Part shown: piece after piece, positions 33,033 through 43,861 of the stretch
How the letters are laid out: every line of letters starts with the position of its first letter
Numbering within the stretch: the first letter of the stretch is position 1
NCBI GenBank assembly: GCA_021613335.1
Contig: JAJTWR010000084.1
Location: 1-64,000 of the forward strand
Length of the DNA stretch: 64,000 nucleotides
From: Whitmania pigra
Taxonomy: Eukaryota > Annelida > Clitellata > Hirudinida > Haemopidae
Direction: 5' to 3'
Program-made: the position numbers and the translations under genes
Notes under the pieces: model-generated
What the model was told of the DNA's origin: nothing
What the model saw: the letters and a program-made list of their open reading frames with translations, nothing else
The model's database searches: none

Positions 33033-34499
33033 ATGGCGCAGTCGACGAAAGATTCTATTTTCAATAGATCTTATACATTTCGATTCGATACGGCGAACCT
33101 CGCCGAAGAATGGCGATTGTTCATTCAAATGTTCAATATACATTTGACGGCCTCGGAATCTCTGGACAAGTCTGAGAACATCAAGATAGCCATGCTCCTC
33201 AGCTCCTTAGGACCGGATGCTCTTCCAATCTTCAATGCATTCACGTTTGACTGAAACTCGGATGCTAACAATTTGGAAGAAGTGATCAAGAAGTTTGAAG
33301 CATATTGCACGCCGAAGTTAAACTCGATCACGGAGAGGGTCGCTTTTTGGCAGTTATCACAGCTGCCGGATGAACCGATTGACGCATTTGTTACCAAACT
33401 GAAGAACCAAGCAAAGTCATGTGAGTTCGGAGACCAAGTGGAGTCTATGATGAGAGACAGGATCGTACTCGGATGTGCGGATCGCTCGCTCCTTGAAAGA
33501 TTCCTTCAAGACGACAAACTCACTCTCGAAAGAGCAGTTAGCATCTGCAGAGCATCGGAGTCATGCAAAGCCCAGGTTAAGAGTATTTCTGGCGACAACT
33601 CAGCGGTGCTAGCTATAAAGAGCGCAAAACCACTCACCACCAATCTCCAAGCATTGGATGTAAAGCAGTGTGGAAACTGTGGAGGAAAGCATCCACCTAG
33701 GAAGTGCCCAGCGTACGGCAAGCAGTGCTTGTCCTGCAGCAAACAGAACCATTATGTCAGATGTTGTAGAAATACCAATACGACGCCAAGACAGAGATCC
33801 ACATCTCGTTCGAGACCATCTCCTGTCTATGAAGTGCAATCATTTTTCGTGTTAATGTGCAAGCTCGGAAATGTTCAGCAAACATCGTGGTGGAAAGAAC
33901 TCGTGGGTAAAACCAAGCTTAGGTGCAAATTAGACACAGGTGCAGAAGTGAACATTTTATCACAAAATGTTTTCAGACACATGAAAGTTCGTCCACCTCT
34001 TCGCACTACTAAAGCTGTACTCACTTCATTTAGTAACGACAAGGTAAACCCAGCAGGATTGGTCACCATTCTCATCCAACATCGTGGAAGAAGTATTCCG
34101 ACCGATTTTTTCGTGGTCAACTGCCAAGTACCTACAATCTTGGGCCTGCCAAGTTGTCTGGAGCTGAACCTGATAAGCAGGATTGACAGCGTGACACAGA
34201 TGGCAAGAAAGAAGACTTTAGAGGAATATCAAGATGTCTTCCAAGGATTGGGATGTTATCCCAAAGAACACCATATTGTTGTTGATGCTTCCATTACACC
34301 CAAAATTCACCCTCCAAGACGTATTCCATTGTCTCTGCCAGCTCCTAAGTCTCTGCTTATGCCCCAAGCAGTTAATGGCCAGAAACAACTAAAAAACTTG
34401 CAGAAAAGCAGATGTACTACGACAGAGGAGCTCGTAGCCTACCAGAACTGCAGCCAGGAGAAACAGTTAGAATACGTCATCAGGGCCAGTGGATTCTAG
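33033..34499 (+). pseudogene. gag: Gypsy gag-protease fusion with one stop
   Basis: From an ATG overlapping the LTR end the frame reads MAQSTKDSIFNRSYTFRF. It has a TGA at 33252-33254 and resumes in the same frame. The gag domain (FEAYCTPKLNSITERVAFWQ; RDRIVLGC) is followed by a zinc knuckle pair (CGNCGGKHPPRKCPAYGKQC; CSKQNHYVRCC) and a protease (CKLDTGAEVNILS). It runs into the palm-proximal linker (KIHPPRRIPLSLP), where a deletion joins it near 34345 to sequence that belongs upstream of the integrase tail. The joined part is out of frame. Confidence 0.85.
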
Positions 34500-34816
34500 G
34501 ACAAGTGGACAACAAGCATGACGCCCCTCGATCGTACATCGTGACTACAGAGTCGGGTGGAAAACTCAGGAGAAATCGGCGTCATGTCATAGCCACAAAG
34601 GAATCCCCTCCAGTCATTTCAGTTCAAACGGACGAGCCCATAGAGGTCAATGAAAACAACCAAGAACCGACTGAAGCATCTTCAGTATACCCCACTGATT
34701 CTACTATGACTGAATACCGGACTAGGTCAGGAAGGATCTCCAAACCTCCAGTCCGTTTGCAGATCTCTGAAGGAAGGAGTTCCATCATCATCCGATCAAT
34801 GAAGAACATTAGTTGA
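34412..34816 (+). pseudogene. pol: Gypsy integrase C-terminal tail
   Basis: MYYDRGARSLPELQPGETVR then GQWILGQVDNKHDAPRSYIV is the usual C-terminal module of Gypsy integrases. It ends with a proline/serine-rich tail (TRSGRISKPPVRLQ), then a stop just before the purine tract. The RT, RNase H and catalytic core that should precede it are deleted. Confidence 0.85.
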
Positions 34817-35130
34817 ATAAGGGGAGATGTGACATATGTCTATGTTTATATTTTGTTCGATTAGAGATCTTTTGTTAGGCGTGTGTGTTGGTCGTGGCCA
34901 TCTTGTGTTCTGGACTGTTTTGATTAGCTGTTATTGACCTTGTGTTTAAACTGTTAAAGATTGAAATAACGAAAACGTTACATTTTTATTAAGAGTATAT
35001 ATTAATAAATGCTTAAGTAATTTACAGATTCATATATGATGATATATGACAGATTCATACATCACATCAGTTGTCATAATAATGAATACCAAATCCAAAA
35101 TTATTCGTTAGGAAACAATATTATGTTATA

Positions 35131-35440
35131 AACTTACGAATGTCCTAGTTCATGTGTTATCGTTCTTATAGTACGAAAGAATCTATGGTATTGGATGATG
35201 ACGTGGCTTGGACTACCGCAAATATCATCATGAATTGATCTGCCTACCAATTCCGATCCTTTGCACCTGGGGTAATGCCTCATCCCTTCTAAGTCGGCTG
35301 CGACGGTCCAGTCGTTTGCCTCTGCAAGAATGTCTCGCCTGGGAATTTGACATTTGACAAGGCTTTGAGCGCCGATAACATAAAATTCCTTAAGAGCCAT
35401 TGCCATCGTTGTTGAAGAAAAACTCCCTTTTTCAATGGTA
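35131..35440 (-). CDS. Zinc metalloprotease exon (M12B/reprolysin-like), host gene fragment
   Basis: The minus-strand frame ends SPSHVIIQYHRFFRTIRTIT then HELGHS, the H-E-x-G-H part of the zinc site, and is cut by a perfect GTAAGT splice donor directly after GGACATTC. Upstream, GSELVGRSIHDDICG has the position of the usual cysteine-containing segment of reprolysins. The third zinc histidine would lie in the next exon, which is not seen: a Gypsy LTR lies 150 bp further on. The upstream border at about 35440 meets a Gypsy fragment. It is probably a displaced exon of a secreted or membrane protease. Confidence 0.5.
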
Positions 35441-35558
35441 ATCAACCCATAGCTGCTTTGGACAAGATTAAGGATGTTGTTGCAAACTTGCCTGTTTTAA
35501 AATTTTTTAATCCAAAGCAAGAATTTGTTCTTCAGGCAGCACAAGCATTTTGGGACTG
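35437..35558 (+). pseudogene. Short Gypsy pol fragment
   Basis: ALDKIKDVVANLPVLKFF then NPKQEFVLQA matches the RT-RNase H linker of Gypsy pol (compare KLVQLAHFDPKLQVGIACDA at 23935). It is about 120 bp with no other element parts, so it is a leftover piece. Confidence 0.7.
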
Positions 35559-35561
35559 CCG

Positions 35562-36995
35562 TTTTTATATTTGAATTCTCCTGAAAAATATCTTTTCAAG
35601 TGCACAATCCCAATCTAGCTATGAAACGGATGTTAATAAAACAATTTTTTTACATCAAGATGGCTATGCTGCAAAAACTTTCCATGTTAAATATAATTAA
35701 TTTAATACAATTTAATTTTTGGATGCAATTTTCACACAAAATTTAGTAAATTAAATAATTTTTTAATATTTGCAAAAAGTTAGCATCTCCCGTTTCATAA
35801 TATGTACAATTAATAATTTCTAGGTTTTCAAAGCTGAAATTTTTCGAAGCAAACTTGCATCCATTACTGCTAGATACCACCGATGTCATTAAATGTAAAA
35901 TATCATCCACATAGAAGCACAATAAGCTATATATTTCCATTAAACTAGTTTATGAATTATAAAATATGATATAAAATGCTTTAGCAAATATTTGGTGGGT
36001 TAAAATTACAAAAAAATTCAAAAAAACTGCTTCAGCATCATGACAACATTCTATTAAAAAAAAAATGTTAACCAGCATTTGTAGTTTGTGACTATGCTTC
36101 AAGTCATTTATTTCTATTCGGGCATTCTATAGATATTTGAAAATGTCAAAAATATCAGCATGACAAAATTCCATTAAAAAAACTTGTGTTAACCAGATTT
36201 TGTAGATCTTGACTATGCTTCATTTTAATTATTTCTTCTTGAGCACTCTATTAAGATTTTAAGATGTCAAAAAATATCATCATGAAAATATTACACTATA
36301 AAATTGTTGACCTGGTGACTACACTTCAGTCTACTAATTTCTTCTTGGGAACTCTATTGAAATTATAAAAATATCACCATGACAACATACTACACTACAT
36401 CTACTGTAGACAATTATGTAAACCTGCATTTGGAGTTCAAGGCTACACTTCAGTCTACTAATTTCATCTTGGGAATTCTATTGGGATTTTAAAATATCAC
36501 ATAAGTTATCATGACAATGTACCACTATAAAAATTGTTAACCTTGTAACAATGCTTCAGTTTACTAATTTCTTCTTGAGCACTCTATTGAGATATTAAAA
36601 TATCAAAAATATCATCATGACAGCTTCCCACCATAACAAAAAATTGTTAACCTGTATTTGTAGTTTGTATTTGTATTCATCAGTTTACTAATTTCTTGGG
36701 CACTCTATTGAGGTTTTAAAATGTCATAAATATTGTTCTAGAGTGATGAAAATTGTAAAATTAACCTCCTTCATATTCAGCTGCAATTCCTGTGAATATT
36801 TTTTTTTGTCAATTATAAAAGCAAAATAAACTGTAATTAAACTGCATTAATTAATCTTTCTACAATGTAAGTTTTATTTTAATTCACTTTAAAATTTTTA
36901 ACAAATCTTTAAATTATTTACCTTACGTATGACATCATGCTCACTTATTGAGATCTTGTCACCATAAGTCAGTCTTTTTACCATTCTTGTAATTA
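35562..36995 (-). pseudogene. Microexon gene family, copy C (3' half of copy C/D)
   Basis: Colinear with copy A but with about 1.2 kb missing: the junction runs from TGAAAAATATCTTTT straight to the SINE tail, so the last exon is lost. Eight microexons are readable at about 36066-36810 (for example NARIEINDLKHSHKLQML, SAQEEIIKMKHSQDLQNL, SSQEEISRLKCSHQ, SAQEEISKLKHCYK). All but one are multiples of three; the first in gene order has lost one base. The main exon (from 36922, KRLTYGDKISISEHDVIRK) is cut at 36995 by the Tigger insertion and resumes at 42498. Confidence 0.7.
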
Positions 36996-37159
36996 CCTTA
37001 TTTTCACGAAATAAACACGCAGACGAATTTAACACGCACCAATAGACGCCTTTTTTCTTTTGGCTAAAATAATTTAACATTTAAATTAAAATTATATATA
37101 ATCAAAATCATCTTAGTCATGCAGCGGACTATAATCAAATAAATAAATAGATTGAAATA

Positions 37160-37695
37160 TCTAACGTCGTTAAGAAAGTGACTGATAAACGTAACTCGTA
37201 CACTGTTGCTAGAGAGTTCAACGTTAATGAAGTGTCGGTTCGCGAATGCAGAAAGAAGGAATGATTGCTTGAGAAACTGAACCTGAGAAAACGTGCATGC
37301 CTTGGCTAAAATGCGAAATGGCCAAAGTAAGAGTCTGATTTAAAGCTATGGGTCTTGGAACAAAGGAAGAGATAGCTTTTGACATTCCCGCTAGTGAAAG
37401 CATCTGGCGCCAGAACTGTGGCAATAACAACAAGTGGTTACGGACGGACATGTTTCACTTGGATGCTCTGCGGCTGGCACCAAGTCAAAACCAATATTGA
37501 TTTTCAAGAGAAAATGCGAAAAATTTTCAGCATGAAGCTCTGGATTCAGAAATGTTCTCAAAAGAGGGGATTCTTTTCAAAGTTGATCATGAATGCAATG
37601 ATTGCTCATAAAGAGGAGTCAGTTAAGAAGATGCTCAACTTAAGCGGATGTCACATTGCAATCATCCCGGGTGGTTTATCATCCAAACTGCAACT
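37160..37695 (+). pseudogene. Tigger transposase, N-terminal and late catalytic part
   Basis: With many frame breaks the sequence reads VTDKRNSYTVAREFNVNEVS and VRECRKKE, a CENP-B/pogo-type helix-turn-helix. Later come NAMIAHKEESVKKMLNLSGC and HIAIIPGGLSSKLQ, the conserved C-terminal side of the DDE domain. The middle is mostly lost. The gene is interrupted at 37696 by an LTR. It continues at 39960 with LQIVEKL. Confidence 0.8.
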
Positions 37696-38015
37696 TGTTG
37701 GACACTGAACTTCGTCCTACTTGCATCATCACACACAAACTCCAGGCGCACAACACTAGGAATGTCGGACACAGAACTTCGGCCCACAACTCCGCCAGGC
37801 CACAAACGTGCAGGACAGCAACAGTGACTCAGCGCATAGCAGTGGACTCCTTTGTTTGAAGTCCTAGCGAAAGTCTATTTAAACAACAGCAGGAGACTCT
37901 CGTCAGCTCGCCTCGTTCGTCTCCAACTTCGCTTGGTTTTGACTCATTCTTCGTTTCTGCTTGGCCGCATCGGCTCTTGTCTCGATGGGCTCTCGACGCT
38001 TGTCTCCGGACTCTA

Positions 38016-39481
38016 ATAACAGATGCCGGAAGCGCCTCAACGTGATGAGAGCTGTCGCAGGAAAATCCTGGGGAGCCAGCAAGTCCCGCTTGATCCACCT
38101 GTACAGAGCCACCATTAGATCTGTGATGGATTACGGGAGTGAAGCCTTTGACCTCAGCTACACGCAGAACAAGAAGGTACATGACAGCATCCAATTCCAG
38201 GCTCTCAAGATCTGCTGTGGCAGCATGCCTGGGAGTGGAAATCTGTCGTTACAAGTTGAATGCGGTGAACTTCCATTAGACCTTCGTCGAAAGAAGATCA
38301 CTGCTAATCATGCTATCCGGTCACTGGCCACTCCTAATAACCCCATCAGGGAATGTTATTTTGCTCCTAATTTCAGGAATTCCAGCATCAAGGGCAAACT
38401 TCACTGGAAGATGAAGAAGAGCAATCGTCCATGCCCTTTTGAAACGGTATCAGGTCTCCTGCCTGACTACATTCAAAAGGACATCACAAGAGAACTGGAT
38501 GCCGAAGTTCTCAGAGCACCATGGACACTGAAGAACCCCAACTTCGACACCTCCACCCTGGCAATAGCGGCCGACGATCCCCTGAGGATGCTGGTCGCTA
38601 GGGAGAAGATCGAAGAAATCAGTGATTCCAGCCTGCTCTGCTACACGGACGCATCCAAGATGAAGGACAAGGCAGGGATAGGAATCTTCATCCCCAAGAA
38701 AGGAGTGGAGCTCAGTATCAGAGCTTCGCCCGACAGCAGCATCTCTGCAACGGAATTAGCAGCCATCGAGGACTGCCTGATGCTGCTAAAAACCTCCTAC
38801 CAGGGGGAGGACAAGAACATTGTAATTTTAAGCGATTCTCTTAGTGCCATCCAGTGCCTAAGAAATCGAAACAATGCCTACCACGATCCTGAAATTCACA
38901 GAATTTTATCTTTGATTTCAGATTTCATGGAACAAGACCAGCAAGTCACTCTCGTCTGGGTACCAGCCCACGTGGGCATTCCAGGTAACGAGAAGGCCGA
39001 CACTCTGGCGAAGCTTGCGACAACTCGAGGCCAGATAGATCGCCAAATCCCAGCATCTATCAATGACGCCAAAAGATTCGTCGCCAGGAAGACCGAAGAG
39101 GACTGGCAGAGAAGGTGGGATTCCTTCACTGGCACTCACCATCATGAAGTCCAGAGACAGGCAACGACAAAGAGCATCTTCCAATGCTCCTCCAGGAGGA
39201 AGGAGGTCCTCATCTCCAGACTCCGGCTTGGAAGATGTCATCTGAACCGCTACCTGTTCCAAATGAAGAGGCTCAACAGCGGCAAATGCCAAACTTGTCC
39301 TCGGGTGGAGGAGTCCACTAGACATTTCCTCATGGAGTGCCCTAGTCAGGAACCCCTCAGGCGGAACATCAGGTCGAAGCTCAAGATACAGACACTGGAC
39401 TTGAGAACTATGCTTAGCAATCACGCTAGCATAGATCTCATCTTCCGGTGGGTCCAAGAAAAGAGAAGAAACCTGATTTGA
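38016..39481 (+). CDS. LINE ORF2 C-terminal part with RNase H
   Basis: The frame is open from the truncation point. The segment before RNase H (RATIRSVMDYGSEAFDLSYT; ALKICCGSMPGSGN) is the RT thumb and connection. RNase H runs from CYTDASKMKDKAGIGIFI through ISATELAAIEDCLMLLK and ILSDSLSAIQCLRN to VWVPAHVGIPGNEKADTLAK, with all four acidic positions visible. A C-terminal zinc motif follows (CQTCPRVEESTRHFLMEC). RNase H placed after RT is a feature of the I group. The absence of stops suggests a recent copy. The first codons of the open frame (37961-38015) are LTR sequence. Confidence 0.88.
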
Positions 39482-39626
39482 TGAAGACCTCTGACTGTAC
39501 ATAAACTCTGTACATAATTATGTTGTGACATTGATTGATACTATTTACTTATTATACATGTGTGTATGTATTTATTTAGTTACTTATTATATATGTATGT
39601 ATTTATTTATTTATTTATTTATTATA

Positions 39627-39675
<49 letters not shown>

Positions 39676-39783
39676 GACTGGTTGCACCTCGATGTTCGTT
39701 GTTTCCTGTTGTTCTCCTCTGTTGTTGTCCCCGTCCTAATCATCTAGTTATGAAATGGACGTTAATAAATAACCAACCAACCA
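38016..39783 (+). mobile_element. I/Nimb-like LINE, 5'-truncated, in the LTR
   Basis: The element starts inside the RT and ends with an (ACCA)n tail after an (AT)/(T)-rich segment at 39520-39680. The LTR sequence before it (37896-38015) is repeated after it (39784-39903): 120 bp with one visible difference. That is a target duplication far longer than usual. The 3' end (about 39738-39772) matches the tail of the SINE at 26945-27062. Confidence 0.85.
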
Positions 39784-39959
39784 ACTCTCGTCAGCTCGCC
39801 TCGTTCGTCTCCAACTTCGCTTGGTTTTGACTCATTCCTCGTTTCTGCTTGGCCGCATCGGCTCTTGTCTCGATGGGCTCTCGACGCTTGTCTCCGGACT
39901 CTATCTCGTGTTTGTTAATAAATCTCTGTTAGTTTTATGTTGCAGTTACGTACGCAACA

Positions 39960-40350
39960 AACTACAAATCGTTGAGAAATTGACAGATTTGAGAGGGAGG
40001 AATAGATGCAGAATGGCACTCACACACCGTCTGGACGAAACAAGAAGGCCTTGTATTCCGAGGTATGCACGTGGGTTGCACGAGCATGGGACAAAGTGTC
40101 TCCTGATTTGATTCTGAGTGGCTTTAGAAATGCTGGCATTAAGTCTACAGGAAAGGAGTAAAGTGACCACCCGGACTTTGAACTAGCCTGCGATCCGGCA
40201 AGAGCCGAAAATGAATATGAAGACTGTTCGACTTTTGACGGATTTGAAGGCTTAGCTGATGATGAGGAATAATTATTGGTCTTATGACTGCTTTTTTGAA
40301 TGTCTGTTAATAAATTGTTTAAAAACTTCAAAGAACCGGTTAACGATTCA
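39960..40350 (+). pseudogene. Tigger transposase C-terminal end
   Basis: The part after the LTR insertion reads LQIVEKLTDLRGRN and, further on, WVARAWDKVSPDLILSGFRN then AGIKS, the C-terminal helical part of Tigger transposases, ending in an acidic tail (ENEYEDCSTFDGFEGLADDE) and a stop. Confidence 0.75.
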
Positions 40351-41343
40351 TGAGCTCGCTACAATTGACCAAAATTGGTCACGAGTCGCTTCGATATTGC
40401 GTTCTCTCTTTTTTATTTATTTGATTATAGTCCGTTGCATAACTGAGATGATTTGGAGCGTTCTCTCTTCAATTCTTCCTATTTTTATCTTAAGATTTGC
40501 ATCAACTTCCTACTTTGGAATGCATATTGTTTACGCATAATAATTTGTAAGACAAAAGTGAAGCAATACTTCAAAGGACGGTAACGAACTCGTTAACCAA
40601 TTCCACGCTGCAAGGAGTCTGCTTAACAAGTCTCTGTGTGCCATAACTCCCTAAATATGGAAATCACATATTTTAACTGTACAAATCTTAAGAGACATTT
40701 TTGAATATTTGAGATCAATTCTTGGAGTAGATGATGAAGTAAATCAGATGCACCATGCTGTGAGACACAGCTTCTATGGAAAGTATAGCATTGTTGAGGT
40801 CCAAACCATACATCAATTATAACATGAAATTTCATGAGATTTCAAGGTTAAAGTCTCCCTTTCAAGAACCATAAATGGATCATTGATCTGAGCATGAAAT
40901 GCAGCTCATGTACAATAACCTTTATAATTGCATTGAAAGAAACAAGGTCTTTTTTAAAATAAATTGAGATCAATTCTTGAAGCAAATACTGAAGTTATGC
41001 ATTTGTACCATCTGGGACACAGCTTCACTGTGAAGGCATGGCATTGTTGAGGTTCAAAGAGTGCATCAACCATAACAAAAAAGTGTGGCCAAAAGCTGCA
41101 TATAATCCAATGGGTTTCATGATTTTCTCTTATAGCAATGTAGAAAATCAAGTGACTCATCACCAGAAAAAGCCAAAGCAGTGGTGGTAATTCATTACAA
41201 TTACCAATTTGAATCTTCATAATGAGTTCCAAGAGAATGGGCTAAGACTTCCATTTTGTTTTCCAATAAAGACTGCAAAAGACTGATAACTGAAACTATT
41301 ACCAAGATTGTATCTATTTTGTTCTATGCTTTTGAGAAGTGTT
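40351..41343. other. Tigger interior with a degenerate tandem repeat
   Basis: Two diverged units at about 40705-40830 and 40965-41080 share GAGATCAATTCTTG, GACACAGCTTC and GCATTGTTGAGGT words. In one frame the first gives ILGVDDEVNQMHHAVRHSF, the second a related but broken reading. No family is recognised. The rest shows no supported gene. Confidence 0.45.
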
Positions 41344-41875
41344 AACATAACATAACATAACATAACAATTATTTATAGTGGTTAAGAAGACCTGGATCTG
41401 TGTAATAACCACTCTTTTTAGTCCTAATATCCGAATTTACTTAAATAAATTTTGAATTTATCTATTGTGTCAGCATGAATGGTTTCCTTATCTAGTTTAT
41501 TCCATAAGGAAACCACCCTTGAACTGAAATAATTGTTTTTCAAGTTTCCCGAAGCCTTCCTGTATAATTTACAATCGTGCCCTCTAGTAGAAACACTTTT
41601 TGTGGCTTCGAAAAACTGTTCAGGCAAAAGGCCTTCCCTTCCCGATAAAATTTTGAATGCCTCGATGAGGTCCCCTCTATTTCTTCTCTTTTCCAGAGTC
41701 GTTAATTTACATCTATTTAATCTTTCCTCGTAACTAAGCTTTCCAAAACCATCTATCATCCTGGTTGCCCTTCTTTGTACTCTTTCCAACATCTCTACAT
41801 CCTTCCTCAAATGAGGGTTCCATACTTGCACACAGTACTCAAGGTGTGGCCTTACTAATGCCTTATACAATCTTG
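41344..41875 (-). mobile_element. Truncated CR1-like LINE, 3' end
   Basis: The minus-strand open frame 41424-41870 (148 residues) is identical in protein sequence to the end of ORF2 at 46790-47236, and the 3' UTR and (TAACA)n tail match too. The copy is cut at 41875. It stands in opposite orientation to the near-complete copy. Confidence 0.93.
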
Positions 41876-42497
41876 TTCAAAGAGTTTTTATAGCAAGACC
41901 ATTAAGAGATTGAAGACATTTGCTACAATAAGTCCATGCATGTGATATTTGACTATTAAAATATTAAACAGCACCAACCAAAGCTGTCTGAACCACCAAT
42001 GCTGAAAAAAACATTGTCACACAAACTGAAAACATTAGCTCCAATTATAATTATGAGTAATAAAGAGTTTAAAAATTATGATGAAAATTCATAAAATAGT
42101 ACAACACTCTACAAGTTTCCTATAGTTACCATCAATTAATTTATGTTAAATTCAAGTTGAAGTCTTAAATTCGAGAGCTGGACAATGCAATGATTAGCGT
42201 GAATGTTTTGTCACATGCTTCCGTAAGCATATATCGAAAGTTCTTTATGTAATGCACCAACGTCCAATCAATTATAAACTATTTAAAATTAAAAACATAG
42301 TCTAAAGCTTTTACAAAAACAATCAACAGTCTGTGCTATCATTTAAATGTTTTTATTTTCTGTTGGTCGGAGAAAATCAAATTCATGTAAATTTAATCTA
42401 ATATAACACGCATACGATTATAGCACGCATCGTGGGGGGGGGGTGCGTGGTAAGTAAAATCGAACATAACACGCGTGTAATATGGGTGAAAATACGG

Positions 42498-43807
42498 TAA
42501 TAACATTAGGAGAGCACCAGTGATCATGTCTGGCGCATCTGAAACAATTAGGGGGGGACTACATACATGCCGTATGCATCAGGCTTGGCAAGCCATTTAT
42601 TCATTAAGTATTTTTCATCAGATATTTCTTTGATGCAGGTGCTTTTGACCGTGGGTGATTGGCTGAATCCTGTATCAATAGGATGGACGTTTTGATTTAA
42701 AACTAATTTAAAAAATAATTTTTTTGAAATTAATTTAGAAAACATAGTCGAGCCCAATCGAAAAGCACCCTCATCCAAACATAAACAGAGATTGTTCCAT
42801 CGACGTCGCAAGACTTGCGCGCATACCTTAATGTCTTATTATCTTATATCAGAACTACTCATATTTCAATATACGACGGTGAAGTTAGCAAGACTTGCGC
42901 GTATACCTTAATGTCTTATTATCTTATCATATTTCAGAATTACTCATATTTCAATCTTACTTGTTAATTCGCTAAGAATACCAGTTTATCCAGTCACGAT
43001 ACCAATAACCACGCATAACACTTGCCTTTTACTTTGTTTTCACCGCCGCTGATCGCAAAGGGGACACCTGTTATTCTCATTACAAAAGATTGAACTTCTG
43101 TCCTTAAGGGAATAATCATCTGTTTGAGTACCATCATAGCTGCAAAATCGTCATCACTATTACTATTAGAATTATTTTTTCAACGTTTACTATTCGGAAA
43201 AAAATACCTTGAATAGAAAAGACAATAATTTAAAGATAGATTATGATTAAAGAATTAAAGACTAACTAATGTTTCGAAGCCGAGGATAAGCAAAAATTCA
43301 AAGATTCATTGTAGTTTTAAAATAGCATTTTTTAATTTTAAACAGTACTAAAATCGTTTTAACAAAAATAATAACAAGATTAAATTTCATCATGTATTTT
43401 ATAGAAATTTTTTAACCGAAATCTTGAACCAATAATTTATCTAATGCTTGCTTGCGAAGCGAGTTTTGAAGAATACAAGAGGTCTAAGGGTTAAACCCAG
43501 TAGATAATCAAGAATACCAAGAGAGAGTGCTGGCAGAAACACTGCGCCAGTTTTGACGGTTCCATCGACATTTGAACTGTTACGATAGATTGTTGGTAAA
43601 TGTCAGACCTTTTACCCAATTACTTTAAAACTTTTGCCAAAGTATGAATTCATTACTATCCTTGGACTTTTTCTTTACCGTTAATCATTACGCTTTGTAT
43701 TAACTAATAGCACTGCTACTTTGTGATTTGCACTAATTATCCAGGTAACAAAATCTACTATGGATTCAACTACCGATTTGTGAAGTTAACAGCTCCAAAC
43801 ATTCTGG
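42498..43807 (-). pseudogene. Microexon gene family, copy D (5' half of copy C/D)
   Basis: On the minus strand this is the 5' continuation of copy C beyond the Tigger. The main exon reads LCLDEGAFRLGSTMFSKLIS and EISDEKYLMNKWLAKPDAYG (ORF 42548-42811). It has lost about 50 bp relative to copies B and E near 42790. A partial tandem repeat at 42825-42965 includes a MITE piece. The conserved upstream region continues to 43807, where the CR1-like LINE is inserted. Confidence 0.7.
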
Positions 43808-43861
43808 TTTTAATAGGGTCTTGCATGGACAGAAATTGTAAAGAAAAGAGTAGATGCAAAA

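Larger units (their letters stand above)
32913..34982 (+). mobile_element. Internally deleted Gypsy element with both LTRs
   Basis: The 5' LTR (32913-33033, 121 bp) and 3' LTR (34828-34982, 155 bp) both start TGTGACAT and end ACGTTACA. The 5' LTR lacks about 30 bp present in the 3' LTR. The primer-binding site is TGGCGCAGTCGACG; the purine tract AAGGGGAGA precedes the 3' LTR. A TTTT direct repeat flanks it. Between them lie gag, protease and the end of integrase only; RT, RNase H and most of integrase are deleted, so it can move only with help. Confidence 0.9.
37696..39959 (+). mobile_element. Solo LTR interrupted by a LINE
   Basis: The LTR starts TGTTGGACACTG and ends TACGCAACA, as does the uninterrupted copy at 49275-49650. 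AACT stands on both sides (37692-37695 and 39960-39963), a 4-bp target duplication. Removing it restores the Tigger frame across the site. No internal LTR-element genes remain. Confidence 0.9.
36996..42497 (+). mobile_element. Tigger/pogo-type DNA transposon with nested insertions
   Basis: The ends are CCTTATTTTCACG and CCGTATTTTCACCC (right, read inward), inverted, each flanked by TA. The empty target survives in paralogous copy B (28489-28500 region: TAATTAATAACCC on the minus-strand reading), which confirms both edges and the TA duplication. Inside are a degenerate transposase, a solo LTR (37696-39959, itself interrupted by a LINE) and a truncated CR1-like LINE (41344-41875). Confidence 0.9.

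Noticed and set aside
38918..39502. 194-codon minus-strand open frame
   Set aside because: Antisense of the LINE RNase H coding region, with no domain of its own.
40259..40540. 93-codon plus-strand frame
   Set aside because: Lies at and beyond the Tigger transposase end in AT-rich sequence, with no recognisable motif.
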